From Apostichopus parvimensis (lineage: Eukaryota > Echinodermata > Holothuroidea > Aspidochirotida > Stichopodidae): DNA of 25,818 nucleotides. The notes beneath the pieces are model-generated. The model did not search any database. It was not told where the DNA came from and worked only from the letters and a program-made list of their open reading frames with translations. This document shows positions 1 through 10,152 of the stretch, in pieces (within the stretch, counting starts at the first letter, position 1; each line of letters begins with the position of its first letter). The DNA is taken from NCBI GenBank assembly GCA_000934455.1, contig KN885057.1, forward strand, positions 22,429 through 48,246, read 5' to 3'. Both the position numbers and the translations under genes were made by a program.

Positions 1-1788
1 TATGCATGCAGTGTATATAGGTCCCATAGCTATAAAGATAAATTCACTGAAAAATGTACTATAGTAAATTGCAGAGTCAGACACATCACAGAGACTCTTA
101 GTCTAAGTACTTGAAGAAAGCTGATTAGTTCCACTTTAGCACTGCTTGACTGTAGAATGAATGCAGCAAATCACTAATATCTGTGGATAGCACTGTTGGT
201 TATAGGGACCCTAACCCCTATCTGGAGCTTAAAAGGAATAATTGTCCAAATGGCTCAATCGTTCAGATAAGCAGCTTTTTAAGTACCAAATAATATTGAA
301 TTTACATATCTTTTCTTTTGTTCCCATATTCTAGCATTCCTTTTGTTTTTTGTAACATCAGTTGGTTAATGTATCCCTAGCTATCATCACTTCCACCAAT
401 CCCCACCATTCAGTGAAGTTGGAAAAGCAGTCTGTATTCCGCTATTTTTTTTAAACAATTAGAGACAGTTGTGCATTAATTGTTACAGTGTGCACATGTC
501 ACACATGCATATGCCTAATACATTGTCTCTGTCAATATTCATAAACAAAATAAAGTTAATCAATGTAATCCCGATTATTTTCAGAGCTAATCAATATATC
601 GTTCATGACAGGATTGTCTAATTTGCTTCAGCAGTTTTCTCAAATTTCAATTTCCTTCTGCAGTGAATTAGGCTACTAAACATCATCTGGTTCCTATTTG
701 TGTATTGCAAAGTAGAAATAAACGAAATGAAACAAAACAGACATTTTTTTCCTGTCATCCAATAAATGAATCTAAAACATAGTTTTTTATGATAATAACT
801 CTGCCCAGAACGAGAGAAGGACATTACAGACTGTACTGGAGGAATGCAAACACTTTGGCCGTAAATTACAAACAAGGACATTATTCTTATTTTGTTTTTG
901 ATTATTGTCATCTCTAATGAGGGTATAGTCCTGCTCAGTGCAGAATTAAGCACTGCTTTCCAGAGGGGCTCTCAAAAAGAGGAGCCCTTATACAAATAAT
1001 GTTGATCATTGTACAATTATATTTCATAAAATTGGAGTACCTTTTGAAATTTTGATGGTTTTATATGTTTTCAGATTATATTGCTCAGAGGACTGAACCG
1101 AATGTAAAGTAACAAATCCAATTTGTAAATAACATTCAAATGAGTCTGTCATGTACTGCAATGTGGTTTATGTATGTATATAATGTTAGCAAGTATATAT
1201 ATGCAACCATGCATGAAGCTAAGGGAGTATTTGAGACTTCTTTCAGTATAATCAAGTCGTGAATAATTTAAACTTCTGTGAGCATGTGACTCCACGTAAT
1301 GAAACATAACCTACATGTTTATACTGTTCTGTACAAACAGTGAAGGATTTAGAGGGTTCAAATTTGTTTTAAGATGTTTTGAAGGCTCTGAAATGTATTA
1401 TAAATAATTATAATTAAATAATAAATAATTGTAAACAAATACTGGGGCTTGTATAACAACTGGACCATTTTGCTTTGCATGTTACAATGTGATATTGGAT
1501 AATTTATCCCCTGATGAATAATTTTATTCTCACAGTCTAGTTATAATGAATAATAACATTTGAATGATAATATTTGAATATACTATTGAATAAATGCTAA
1601 TATGCAAAGTAATTAGACTAGGCCTCACCATAAACGGTAATATCGCATCCTATCTAGACAAAATGTTAAAATTAATGTTCATTATCTTGAAAATGGAAAC
1701 AGACTGATTAATGATTAAGTAGCCAACAATTTAATATATATGATGTTAATAAATAACACACAATTGCCACTTTAAGTTACCGATACAA
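1..1788. other. AT-rich non-coding stretch
   Basis: No gene, RNA or recognisable repeat is visible. The stretch is AT-rich, most strongly at 1391-1435, where short TAAATAATTA-like words overlap, and around 1170-1203, where TATG/TATA runs occur. The open frame on the minus strand at 618-953 (111 codons) has no recognisable domain and no coding-like composition, so I do not call it. Confidence 0.6.
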
Positions 1789-2279
1789 CTGTGCCCCAAG
1801 ATTATAGTCAATGTCCATTTTCAATGTCCATTTACTTAAACTAAACTAAACTATATTAAACTAAACTGTGGCCCTAGATAATAGTCAATGCCCATTCTCA
1901 ATGTCCATTTAGTTAAACTGAACTAAACTATACTAAACTAAACTGTGCCCCAAGATTATAGTCAATGCCCATTTTCAATGTCCATTTAGTTAAACTGAAC
2001 TAAACTATACTTAACTAAACTGTGCCCCTAGATTATAGTCAATGCCCATTTCAATGTCCATTTAGTTAAACTAAACTAAACTATATTAAACTAAACTGTG
2101 GCCCTAGATAATAGTCAATGCCCATTCTCAATGTCCATTTAGTTAAACTAAACTAAACTATACTAAACTAAACTGTGCCCCTAGATTATAGTCAATGCCC
2201 ATTCTCAATGTCCATTTAGTTAAACTAAACTATACTAAACTAAACTGTGCCCCAAGATTATAGTCAATGCCCATTCTCA
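1789..2279. repeat. 77-bp minisatellite, about 6.5 units
   Basis: Units begin with CTGTGCCCC or CTGTGGCCC at 1789, 1866, 1943, 2020, 2096, 2173 and 2245. Spacings are 77, 77, 77, 76, 77 and 72 bp; the 72-bp unit has lost one CTAAA. Each unit has a core with two near-copies of CAATG(C/T)CCATT, followed by a run of the 5-mer CTAAA. Units at 1866 and 2096 share the GTGGCCCTAGATAATAG variant, and each is preceded by a unit ending TATATTAAACTAAA, which indicates a higher-order period of three units (230 bp). The array ends abruptly at about 2279 in a purine-rich segment. Confidence 0.95.
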
Positions 2280-3343
2280 TAGAAAAACAAAAGCTAAAAA
2301 GAGAAAGGGACGAAAAAGAAGAAAGATTTAGGATCAGTTGTAACAAACTTTGTCTTGAGCTGATTCAGAGTATTAGGAGAAATATCATTTTTGCAGTAGT
2401 TCGACAAATTTAAATACTTTCAGTACGCTTGGATTTCTATTACGAACCTGATATTAAATTTCACAACAAAATGAAACGGCAAAAATAAATATAAGGAAAT
2501 AGAGAAAGGAAGGAGAAGTAAAGGAAAAAGAACAAACTGATTAGGTTAATAGTTTTCATCTAAGCTATACGACGCCTAGCGTCTGGTTTGGTTATGACAT
2601 GAGTGTCCATAAACGAAAAACAATCACTACAGGGCGACTAAACAGCAGTTATGCTACGAATTGCACTTTGCAAGAGATACAAACCCATCCTAATTATCAT
2701 TACCTCTAATTGAAAACAGATCATTTCATGGAGAGATAGAAAGAGACGGAGAGATACTTGGGTAATACATATTGGCTCAGATGAATAATATTCTGTGTAG
2801 AGGAAGAGACAATATTTATGACCAAAAAGCACTAGCAACAGCTGAATATCTGCAGAGCAAACTCCTGTAGCAGAAAGGAAGGAATTATTTATTTGAGCTT
2901 TGTGCATCGGTGTTATACAGAACTGTGATATGACGATGGATATTCAACTTAACCGCCGACTGTAAGGAGCAATTAATCCATTTTTTTGGGGGGAAGATTG
3001 ATCGATAAATGCCAGAAATATGATTATTGATCCATTTATGTTGCTCCGTAAAAGAAAGTTGTAATGTCACTAATAGCTCAATGATAATAACATCTGCCGG
3101 CAAATATACGCAACATAGGGCTACATTCCTTTGGCTGACGATACATTGTGACACTTGTATAGAAATGAAAAATATATTTCATACTATTTTTAGCTCAAAA
3201 CCTCCATATTCTTTACTCAATATTCTCAATAATCTTAACTCAAGATAAGATTGATATCTCAAGATTGTTTCATTGACATCTCAAGATAGGATTGATTGAA
3301 TGGAACTTATTTTGACTGGCTACACCCTCGATTCTTCTCTGAT
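2280..3343. other. Non-coding stretch, no gene seen
   Basis: The first part (2280-2345 and 2495-2535) is purine-rich on the plus strand. At 3238-3290 the word CTCAAGAT occurs three times at irregular spacing, too short to be called a tandem array. Opposed open frames overlapping at 2638-3248 have no recognisable domain and are treated as chance. Confidence 0.5.
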
Positions 3344-3455
3344 TTAAAGGATCACACACACACAGTAGGACGTTCTGTGACGTCATAAACAACAAATTCT
3401 CATCGAAAAGATTTTACTTTTCTTTCATAATCTTCTTGTTGATTCTATCCTTTAA
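3344..3455. mobile_element. Possible very short TTAA-flanked MITE
   Basis: TTTAAAGGAT at 3343-3352 is matched by its exact reverse complement at 3447-3456, giving TTAA target-site candidates at 3344-3347 and 3452-3455 around a 104-bp interior. Ends reading TTTAAAGG are known from T2 MITEs of the Kolobok group in Xenopus, which duplicate TTAA. Beyond the 10-bp match the ends do not pair, and an inverted 10-mer this close can arise by chance in 25 kb. The interior has a (CA)n run at 3353-3362 and a perfect cAMP-response-element octamer at 3378-3385. Confidence 0.35.
3378..3385. promoter_or_regulatory. CRE-like palindrome TGACGTCA
   Basis: This is a perfect match to the cAMP-response-element octamer bound by CREB/ATF bZIP proteins. 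It lies inside the candidate MITE at 3344-3455. No promoter or transcript is visible nearby, so function is unproven and a chance match is possible. Confidence 0.25.
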
Positions 3456-4792
3456 ACCTTGATACATTTGGAATTTGACGCTAAGCTGCCAAGCTTCTCT
3501 GTATTCAGAATTTCATCAAAATACAACTTTTTTGTAGAAATAATTGATCATCCTCAGTCCCTTCATGTGTGCGTTAACAAAAAAAATACTTGCAGCTGAA
3601 TTTGCCGTGATGACATTCATTCATTCTGTTGTAACCAGACAAATTATACAAAATACCATCAAATTTTGAAAAATTCATATTTTTGCCAAGCTAAGTGCTA
3701 TGAAAGATCGATTCTGTTTGAAAGAATTCTAGCAAAGAAAGTTAGGAGGGACTCAACATTTACCATTGAAATCTTGTCTCTCCATTTATTAATTTTCCGA
3801 ATCGGCTCATTCTGAACATGGTACAGAATTGTACGTTTAATAAAAAACCGTTCTGAGAAAATGTAAGCTTTTTACATATCCCTTGATACAAAAGTAGAGC
3901 GAAATAATGCGAAACTTCACAGCGACCATACATCTAATCGATCAGGAGGCTCGATTTTCAGGAGCCTGGTAAAATTAAGGTAAAATAATACAGGTTGTGG
4001 TGTTTAGCAGGTACTGTTACAGTCAAAGAACTAGTTGTCATCAGGGACAGTTACGACTCATTTAGCTGGCAATAGTTCAAACTGTAAACTCTCAATTTTT
4101 AAAAAGCAAAAGTTTTCCAAATATTCTTAATGCCTTCTGTTTTCCCAAAAAAAAAAAAAAAAAATTAAAAAAATTTGAAGAGTATTTAAGATATATTTTT
4201 CATAATGACACTTGAATGTTCAGCAGTAAGTGAACTGAGAAGAGCTGATCTTAAACTGAAGGGGAATATTTTAATCGTTCCAGACGGCAGACATTCAGAT
4301 CCTTAAGTTTATGAATTTCTCGACGATAAAGACATTTATGTATAATATTAAATTGGCCTCAGAATCTAGAATGCCAAAGTTGTCAAACAAGTTTGAAAAA
4401 AAAAAGAGGAAAAAAAGGAGCTTTTCAAGAAAAGAAAGAGCAGTGCACTCGGGTTTAAATCCTCTGGCAAAGAATTATTATTCATCGACACAGATATCAG
4501 AGGGAATAGAATGGTTGTAAAGATATGAATCAATCAGTTACAAGAAGAAACCCAGAGGGAGAGGAGCCTGATATGGGGTAGGTTTGATGCATGAGGGATG
4601 TATTTATGTAGGTTTTTAAAGGCTCAACTGTAGGCATTAAAACTGCTTTCAAAGTTTAGCCTAAATCTGTTTATCGACCATGATACAAACTTTTGTGATT
4701 AATTTACGAAGCTCTTGCTCAATTTGAAAAGCAGCACAGCAATTGTAATAATAGTCATAAATGAATCATATATGTAGTCATATAATAAAGTT
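3456..4792. other. Non-coding stretch with an A tract
   Basis: An A tract covers about 4147-4164, followed by TTAAAAAAATTT. I found no retroposon head upstream of it and cannot say whether it is an old poly(A) tail. The open frame at 4311-4520 (69 codons) is lysine-rich because it crosses A-rich sequence and looks non-coding. Nothing else is recognised. Confidence 0.5.
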
Positions 4793-5236
4793 GTGTAAAA
4801 GTAAGTTGGCCTGACGTTTTGATCCTAGCAGGATCTTCTTCACAGGCTAAATGACAAGTAACAGTAACAGGGGACAAAAACATGCACAGAATACAGACAG
4901 ATTAATGTGTAGGGTGAACACAAAGAGATAGATAGTAAGGGTATTAGTAGACAAGGGATGGAGAGAAGAAAGAAAGAAACCAACAGGGGAAGAGGAGAGG
5001 TAGGAGATAAACAGTAGAGGGACAAAGAGAGGATTAAGGGAAGGGGGTGGGGAATAAACTGGAGAAGGACAAAGACAGAAAGGTGTGGAGAAAAAAGGGT
5101 GGAAGAGAGCTAGGAGAAGAGGAGTGACGGGGGGGGGGGGGGGAGGGGGGGGGGGGGGGGGGGGAATAGGGGAGAGGGAGGGGGGGAAATAATAAAGTTG
5201 ATAACCATTATGAGGTGCTGAGTCTTGATGGTTCAA
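4793..5236 (-). mobile_element. Penelope-like terminal fragment, decayed
   Basis: The 48 bp at 4793-4840 match both arms of the foldback at 12707-12811, so this is one copy of a dispersed repeat. Read on the minus strand, 4847-4809 has the layout of a minimal hammerhead ribozyme: GCCT, a core, a GATCCT/AGGATC stem, and a GTC followed by AGGC. The core is damaged: the expected CTGAAGA reads GTGAAGA and the expected GAAAC reads AAAAC. Hammerhead motifs of this compact kind are known in the terminal repeats of Penelope-like retroelements. The remaining sequence to about 5236 is purine-rich and may belong to the same element, but its end is not defined. No reverse transcriptase or GIY-YIG coding sequence is present. 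Confidence 0.5.
5129..5187 (+). repeat. Poly-G tract with G-quadruplex potential
   Basis: Positions 5129-5164 are all G except A at 5144, followed by further G runs to 5187. It sits at the end of a purine-rich stretch from about 4970. On the minus strand it gives an apparent polyproline frame at 4847-5236, an artefact of the tract. A homopolymer this long is prone to assembly or slippage error. Confidence 0.9.
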
Positions 5237-5339
5237 ACCCTCTTAAAGTCCCAATAGATGCTAAGTCACTTCTGATGTGAATTAATACATGTATATATGT
5301 CGCTGAACAAAAACTAACTAATCAATAATCAATTAAATA

Positions 5340-5560
5340 AATGAATGAAAGAATGACCGGATGCATGACTGAAATGAATGAATGACTGAATGAATGAATG
5401 CATGCATTCATTACTGAATGAATAAATGCATGCATGCATGAACGAATGCATGACTGAATGAATTCATGCACGAATTACTGAATGAATAAATGCATGCATG
5501 CATGCATGCATGAATGAATGTATGCATGCATGAATGAATGAATGAAAGAATGAATAAAAA
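5340..5560. repeat. (GAAT)n and (TGCA)n tetranucleotide array
   Basis: GAAT/AAAT words dominate both ends, with self-complementary TGCA runs between them; the longest pure TGCA run is 5491-5512. A 31-bp block starting ATTACTGAATGAATAAATGC occurs at 5410 and again at 5474, a 64-bp higher-order duplication. TGCA runs are palindromic and can extrude as cruciforms. Confidence 0.95.
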
Positions 5561-5914
5561 TGACTGCCCAGGAAGTTGCGCGCACCATTAGAAGAATGCA
5601 TGAATTTCATTACAGATGGTTAAAATCCAATATTCAAGATTACATCCCATATAAGGCATTTTTTGTATTGTTCTTAATATTAAGTAAACAACTTAGTGGA
5701 ATAATTTCTCCTTGTTTGTTGTTCCAATAATTTGCTCTCAATTTTCCTGGTCCTTCATGTTAATGGCCATGTAACTTGCTCACTACTAACTATGTCTCTT
5801 CTTGATGTCAATTTGATTTGTCACTAATATCATACAATCAACTATAGAATGGTGACAGTGGAACTGTTTGCCATTCTATCCCAAGATGACAAATGGCTTG
5901 CAGCTTCTTAGTGG
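5561..5914. other. Non-coding stretch, nothing recognised
   Basis: No repeat, RNA or coding signal was seen. The sequence is ordinary AT-rich DNA between the tetranucleotide array and a C-rich tract. Confidence 0.5.
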
Positions 5915-5950
5915 CCCCCCTCCCCCTCCCCAGGTCCCCTCCCTCTCCCC
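5915..5950 (-). other. C-rich tract, minus-strand G-quadruplex candidate
   Basis: Six runs of three or more C (5915-5920, 5922-5926, 5928-5931, 5936-5939, 5941-5943, 5947-5950) are separated by one to four other bases. This meets the usual four-run G-quadruplex rule on the minus strand and the i-motif rule on the plus strand. Confidence 0.6.
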
Positions 5951-6336
5951 AAGCAAAGGAATGGTTCTGCATGTATATGGTTTGTTGGAGTTAAAGGCTG
6001 GATGGAGTGCAATACAAGGGTTGTATTTCCGGTATCCCTGGGTTGAATAATCCTGTGCTAGCCAAAATATCTTTGCTGTTTCAAAATTGCCATATTAATA
6101 CGGTCTGAGATTATTGGATTAGTCAGTGCTATATTATGCTTGATATGGTGGAATAATAGATACCATCATGGATTCTACAAATTAGAAATGCCCTACTTGA
6201 TGAAAATTATCTCCATATTAAAAATAAAGACTACACCAATTACTTACAGCGAGAATATATCCCTGCACCATTTATTGTTAGCCTTGCGGGTTTCTCCCAC
6301 AGTTGTGGTAGCTTAAGCGTCGTAAAAATAACTGCT
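5951..6336. other. Non-coding stretch before the (ATT)n array
   Basis: No gene is seen. The part at about 6280-6336, ending in CTGCTAATT and running straight into (ATT)n, could be the 3' end of an old retroposon with a microsatellite tail. I see no head or target duplication to prove it. Confidence 0.3.
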
Positions 6337-6415
6337 AATTATTATTATAATTATTATTACTATAATTATTGTTTTCTCCTTATTATTATTATTGATTGTT
6401 ATTATTAATTTTATC

Positions 6416-6447
<32 letters not shown>
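6337..6447. repeat. (ATT)n trinucleotide array, interrupted
   Basis: ATT units fill 6337-6370, 6380-6393 and 6419-6447, with short interruptions including a TTTTCTCC segment. The last block is the purest, about nine units. Confidence 0.95.
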
Positions 6448-6448
<1 letters not shown>

Positions 6449-7694
6449 GGTTTGACAGTCAATAAAATGCGAACTGCATCTTTTAGGTTAAATTACACAA
6501 ATTTATGGCATATTGTGAAACTCTAATTAATAATGTGTTTGCATATATTTTTGCCATATACAGAACTCCAGTGTATTGTGTGATCCATATACAATTAACA
6601 TTCTTAAAACAATGGATGAAAGTTTTTCCCTTTCTCTTTCTCTTTCTAAATACCATGATGGACGTCATCTGCACATGTATGGATAGTGAATAAACACTAC
6701 AATAAGAGGACTTTGTCTAAATCCTGCATGAAAAAGCTGATTTACAATGAACTCAGCAAGTGTCGAAAGGCCAGCAAGTTGGACACCTTTCACTACCAAT
6801 TTTTCACTTTTGGGTAATTTCTACTACCCCTATCATCCCACCGCCCTCCACTAGACATTCATGGAACTCAAGTATTAATGCTTGTAAACGTTAAAGCTAC
6901 ACAATTCATTCCGACCAGATCAAGTTCAAAGTCTTGTGTAATCTTGTCAAAAACAGGTGTAAAATAGCTGATACTTAACGAGGCAATTAGTAATTGACAT
7001 CTTCAGTGTCTATATACCAATATACAAACAAGGATTAGGGTTATTAATTAAGGTCCATCTGCTATGAAAGTTTGAATATTACTGTAGATCTTATAGCCCA
7101 CAAAACAGCCCCAAAATCCTTCCCTATACAAGAAAAGGATACTTATCAGGCTGGAAAGGACGATAGATTCCGAAAGCAGACAAAACTCCTGAAACTTCTG
7201 CTCCCGTAAGGAGGAAATCCAGAGGCAATATTCCGATCGAAAAAAACGTGTGCAGGCACTTAGTATGGTAGAATGAGAAGGGCAATGACTGGGGAGCCGG
7301 TCATAGAGGGCGCACAGTGTTAAAAGGTTACCAGGACATTCTATGCACGGTAGAACAGGTGCTTAGGTTGTGAGGAGACAGGTAAGCGAGGAGCAAAGTA
7401 AATTATATAACAAATTTTCTCAACAACTTTTCTGGTCATCATTGCTCCCAAATATGCAAGAAAGATATATGAAAAAAAACACATTTGGCCGTTCATGCAG
7501 AGATTCCAATATAAAGCACTGTTTAATTGACAGAAAAGTAACTTTGGTTGAATATAAGGAAGTTTTTGGTGTATAAAATTCTCTCATTCGGTGACCCTTT
7601 TTAATAAACATCTATTGTGATATGCAATAAACAAACAAACAATCACACAGTTACCATGTGTTCAAAATTTGAGAGATTTATGCTGCATGGCAAC
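6448..7694. other. Non-coding stretch, no gene seen
   Basis: It holds a short CTTT-rich run at about 6627-6648. Opposed open frames around 6483-6693 and 7370-7611 overlap each other almost completely, as expected by chance in AT-rich DNA. No RNA or mobile-element boundary is recognised. Confidence 0.5.
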
Positions 7695-8047
7695 TTAAAG
7701 GGAGTGAAGACTCCCGCACAAAGAAACGTCTGATACTGGTAATCTGACCTAGTTTTGAATGAGGTGTAACAGAAGTGTAGACACCATCGAAATACACATC
7801 GAAATACACACACAGCTTGCTACCGTCGGTAATGAGACACTAGTGTACAGTCAATACATGCAGCAACGGTCAATACCCACAACACAGTGTACATAGCAGT
7901 GATGGACATCTCAGGTCCAGACAAATATCACATTCATTACTGTCTGCATTTTGTAGTGACAAGAAGAAAACATCACTTGCAAGCAACAGAAAGTTAACTT
8001 CTTTCAGAGGGCACACGTGGTTTGGGGCGAGTCTTCAATGCCTTTAA
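7695..8047. mobile_element. TTAA-flanked MITE, T2/Kolobok-like
   Basis: TTAA at 7695-7698 and 8044-8047 flanks a 345-bp interior (7699-8043). The left end reads AGGGAGTGAAGACTC and the reverse complement of the right end AGGCATTGAAGACTC; over 19 bp, 15 positions match. The left junction, TTAAAGGGA, fits the TTAAAGGRR end motif known for T2 MITEs, which are non-autonomous members of the TTAA-targeting Kolobok superfamily. There is no transposase frame inside. A 12-bp tandem duplication (ATCGAAATACAC, twice) lies at 7786-7809. piggyBac also uses TTAA, but its ends start with CC(C/T), so Kolobok-like fits better. Confidence 0.65.
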
Positions 8048-8890
8048 GCTATTGTGTACCTCTGTCCTTGCAACCCACTTTTGAAAAATGAGATTGTTTT
8101 AATACCCATTTTAGCCTCCCTCAACTGTTTCCTGCCTCAACAGATATGTAGAAAGGATCGTCTCCGATCGTATGGTCAAGAATTTAGAAAGAGTGTATGA
8201 TATGATTAGTATGAATGGATCACGCAATTCCTAGGACCAAATATGTAATTGTTTATAACAATTATAACATAAACACAGAGAATATAAAACAAAAAAATGT
8301 CTCACTTTAGTTTCAACATTTATTCACAAACTAGACCACTTCATGGCGCCACTTTTATCAGAAAATGTATGAAACTCCCCCCCCCCCCCTTCCCCCACTG
8401 GAATAGATCTTTGAAGGAGAAGATGCCGGGCAATACCAGCAAAAGCCGGGCAGCATCCTTGAAACTTATCTATCCTCAAAATTTCCCCACGGAGTTGAAA
8501 CTCATCCTCCAAACCCCGCTAATCATACCTCCTCCCTCACCCACCAAATTAGAGAAAGAAAATAGGAAGAAAATTCCACCGATGGTTGGGACGACGTGAT
8601 TTATGCTACGTCAACTCTCATCCCTAAAAAGTGAAATTGATCTACCATAGAATCTAGATAGTGTTTAAGATGAAAGAAAATATATCAAAGAAATAGTAGC
8701 AAAGATATGGGAGAAAAAATAAAAGTCAAAAATATCTCTAGACTTGTGTTAATTTGTTTTAGCTGGCCAACAAATGATTCTTAAACAGCGCTCTGTTCAA
8801 AGTCTAGAGTTAGCCTACAAATGGCCAGATTTAAACTGCATGCATGTACCACTTGTACACATAAGGTATGTCTGAACGTACATGGCACAA
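8048..8890. other. Non-coding stretch with a C13 run
   Basis: A pure C run covers 8377-8389, followed after TT by five more C. The open frames crossing it (8297-8599 plus, 8324-8512 minus) are low-complexity in part and show no domain. Nothing else is recognised. Confidence 0.5.
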
Positions 8891-8920
8891 GGGGATGGGG
8901 GAGGGGGAGGGGAGGGGTGG
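8891..8920 (+). other. G-quadruplex candidate
   Basis: Five G runs of four or five (8891-8894, 8897-8901, 8903-8907, 8909-8912, 8914-8917) have loops of one or two bases, the layout expected to give a very stable quadruplex. Confidence 0.7.
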
Positions 8921-9297
8921 CAGAGTTTGACTTCACACCAAATCAGATGAAGCAAATAAAACTCCAAATGAAGAATTTTACACATTTATCTCAAATATAA
9001 ACAAACACAAGGAAAACTTGTTTCATATTAAGTCCCGACAATATTCCACCAGAACCAGAAAATTGAAAAACACTTTTATGAATCTAATGAAGAATAATTA
9101 AATATCTTTGAATTGGGTGGCAATCAGTCATTTCATACAATATTTCACTTTGAGAAGTAATGACAACATAAACTGTTACCCTGGATTCACTTACGTCTTA
9201 TAAAATGTACACTAATATTTATTTCTTCTTAATTGTCCTAAAAGAATTGGTAACCTTCCAACAATAGCCCAATTTAATTTAAAAGGTAGTCAGTAAT

Positions 9298-10152
9298 CAG
9301 GGGCATAGCCAGGATTTTCAAAGTTGTAGGCACGACCATCTGAGCGGAGCGCCACCATCAGTTGGTGCTGAGCGTACAAGAAAATTTTTACAAACCCCCC
9401 CAAATGGCCGGAAACGGCCCTTCCCGAGTGTTCATTCTGGTTCCCTTGCTAACTTGAGACACCTCATTCAATATCACTTTTAAACCCCCAAAACAAACGA
9501 GTTAAAATATTACGTAATTCAATACTACATAATGTATTTAAAATTAGCAAGGTACATGTACAGAGTAGTCTTACTTTTCAAATTCTGATACTTGTAGATA
9601 CAAAGATAGGCCAGAAATGTCTTTGATATAGCCAGTAATTGTCTTTGATACAACTGTAGCTAGTAAATGTTTATCGAAAAGGCTGTTTTGGAACTTGGAA
9701 CGCCGATCGTGAAAACAACAGGCAACAAAGTGCTGCAGCTCTATAAAGTCTGTTAACCAACGATAGGCTTATTTGACTGTGGAATGTTTCTCAACTGAAA
9801 TATTATCTGCGAAAACGGGTTCTTAACTAGATGTTAAAAAACTGACAAGATCGGATCCTAGTTTTTTTCGGCGGGTAGAGTGTTGAATGAAACGGCAAGC
9901 GATAGAAATTACAGCCAAGATGACAGAAGAATAGGTCACCTAATTTAGCCATATTCTTGCTACGTTCATTTCAATAGTTTTTCCTGTCTAGACTCTTAAA
10001 CTCGTCCAGCAAGCTTATGGATTTGAATTATGGGTGTTTTAAAAAAAATAATAACTTGGCCAAAAAAAGTGTAGACCCCGGCCTACAGTGCTACATATGG
10101 CTACGCCACTGTAGGCCCGGGCCTACAGTGCTACATACTGGCTACGCCCCTG
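9298..10152. mobile_element. Non-autonomous hAT-like element, 855 bp
   Basis: It begins CAGGGGCATAGCCAGGAT, and the reverse complement of its end is CAGGGGCGTAGCCAGTAT, 16 of 18 matching. It is flanked by a perfect 5-bp duplication, GTAAT (9293-9297 and 10153-10157). The site is independently defined because the copy of the surrounding MITE at 24502-24705 runs through this position without interruption. CAGGG starts with CA..TG ends are typical of hAT elements; most hAT duplicate 8 bp but groups with 5-bp duplications are known. There is no transposase frame. Blocks at 9347-9380 match the second element at 17440-17472. A short imperfect direct repeat with GTCTTTGATA lies at about 9615-9670. 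Confidence 0.8.
10081..10152. repeat. 40-bp duplication of the hAT-like right end
   Basis: The terminal segment 10121-10152 is preceded by a near-copy at 10081-10111, so the element carries two successive right ends. The inner one reads CGCCACTG where the outer reads CGCCCCTG. The junction forms a perfect 16-bp palindrome, GTAGGCCCGGGCCTAC, at 10111-10126. Confidence 0.85.

Noticed and set aside
1789-2279. CRISPR-like array
   Set aside because: The units are contiguous 77-bp tandem repeats without unique spacers, in eukaryotic DNA.
4617-4640. TTAAAGG-type MITE end at about 4617
   Set aside because: No partner end was found, so a chance match is the simpler reading.
4847-5236. 129-codon minus-strand frame with a polyproline stretch
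   Set aside because: The prolines come from the poly-G tract read on the other strand; the rest is low-complexity Ser/Leu/Pro from purine-rich DNA.
5992-6050. Another TTAAAGG-type MITE end at 5992
   Set aside because: No matching inverted end with TTAA was found at a plausible distance on either side.
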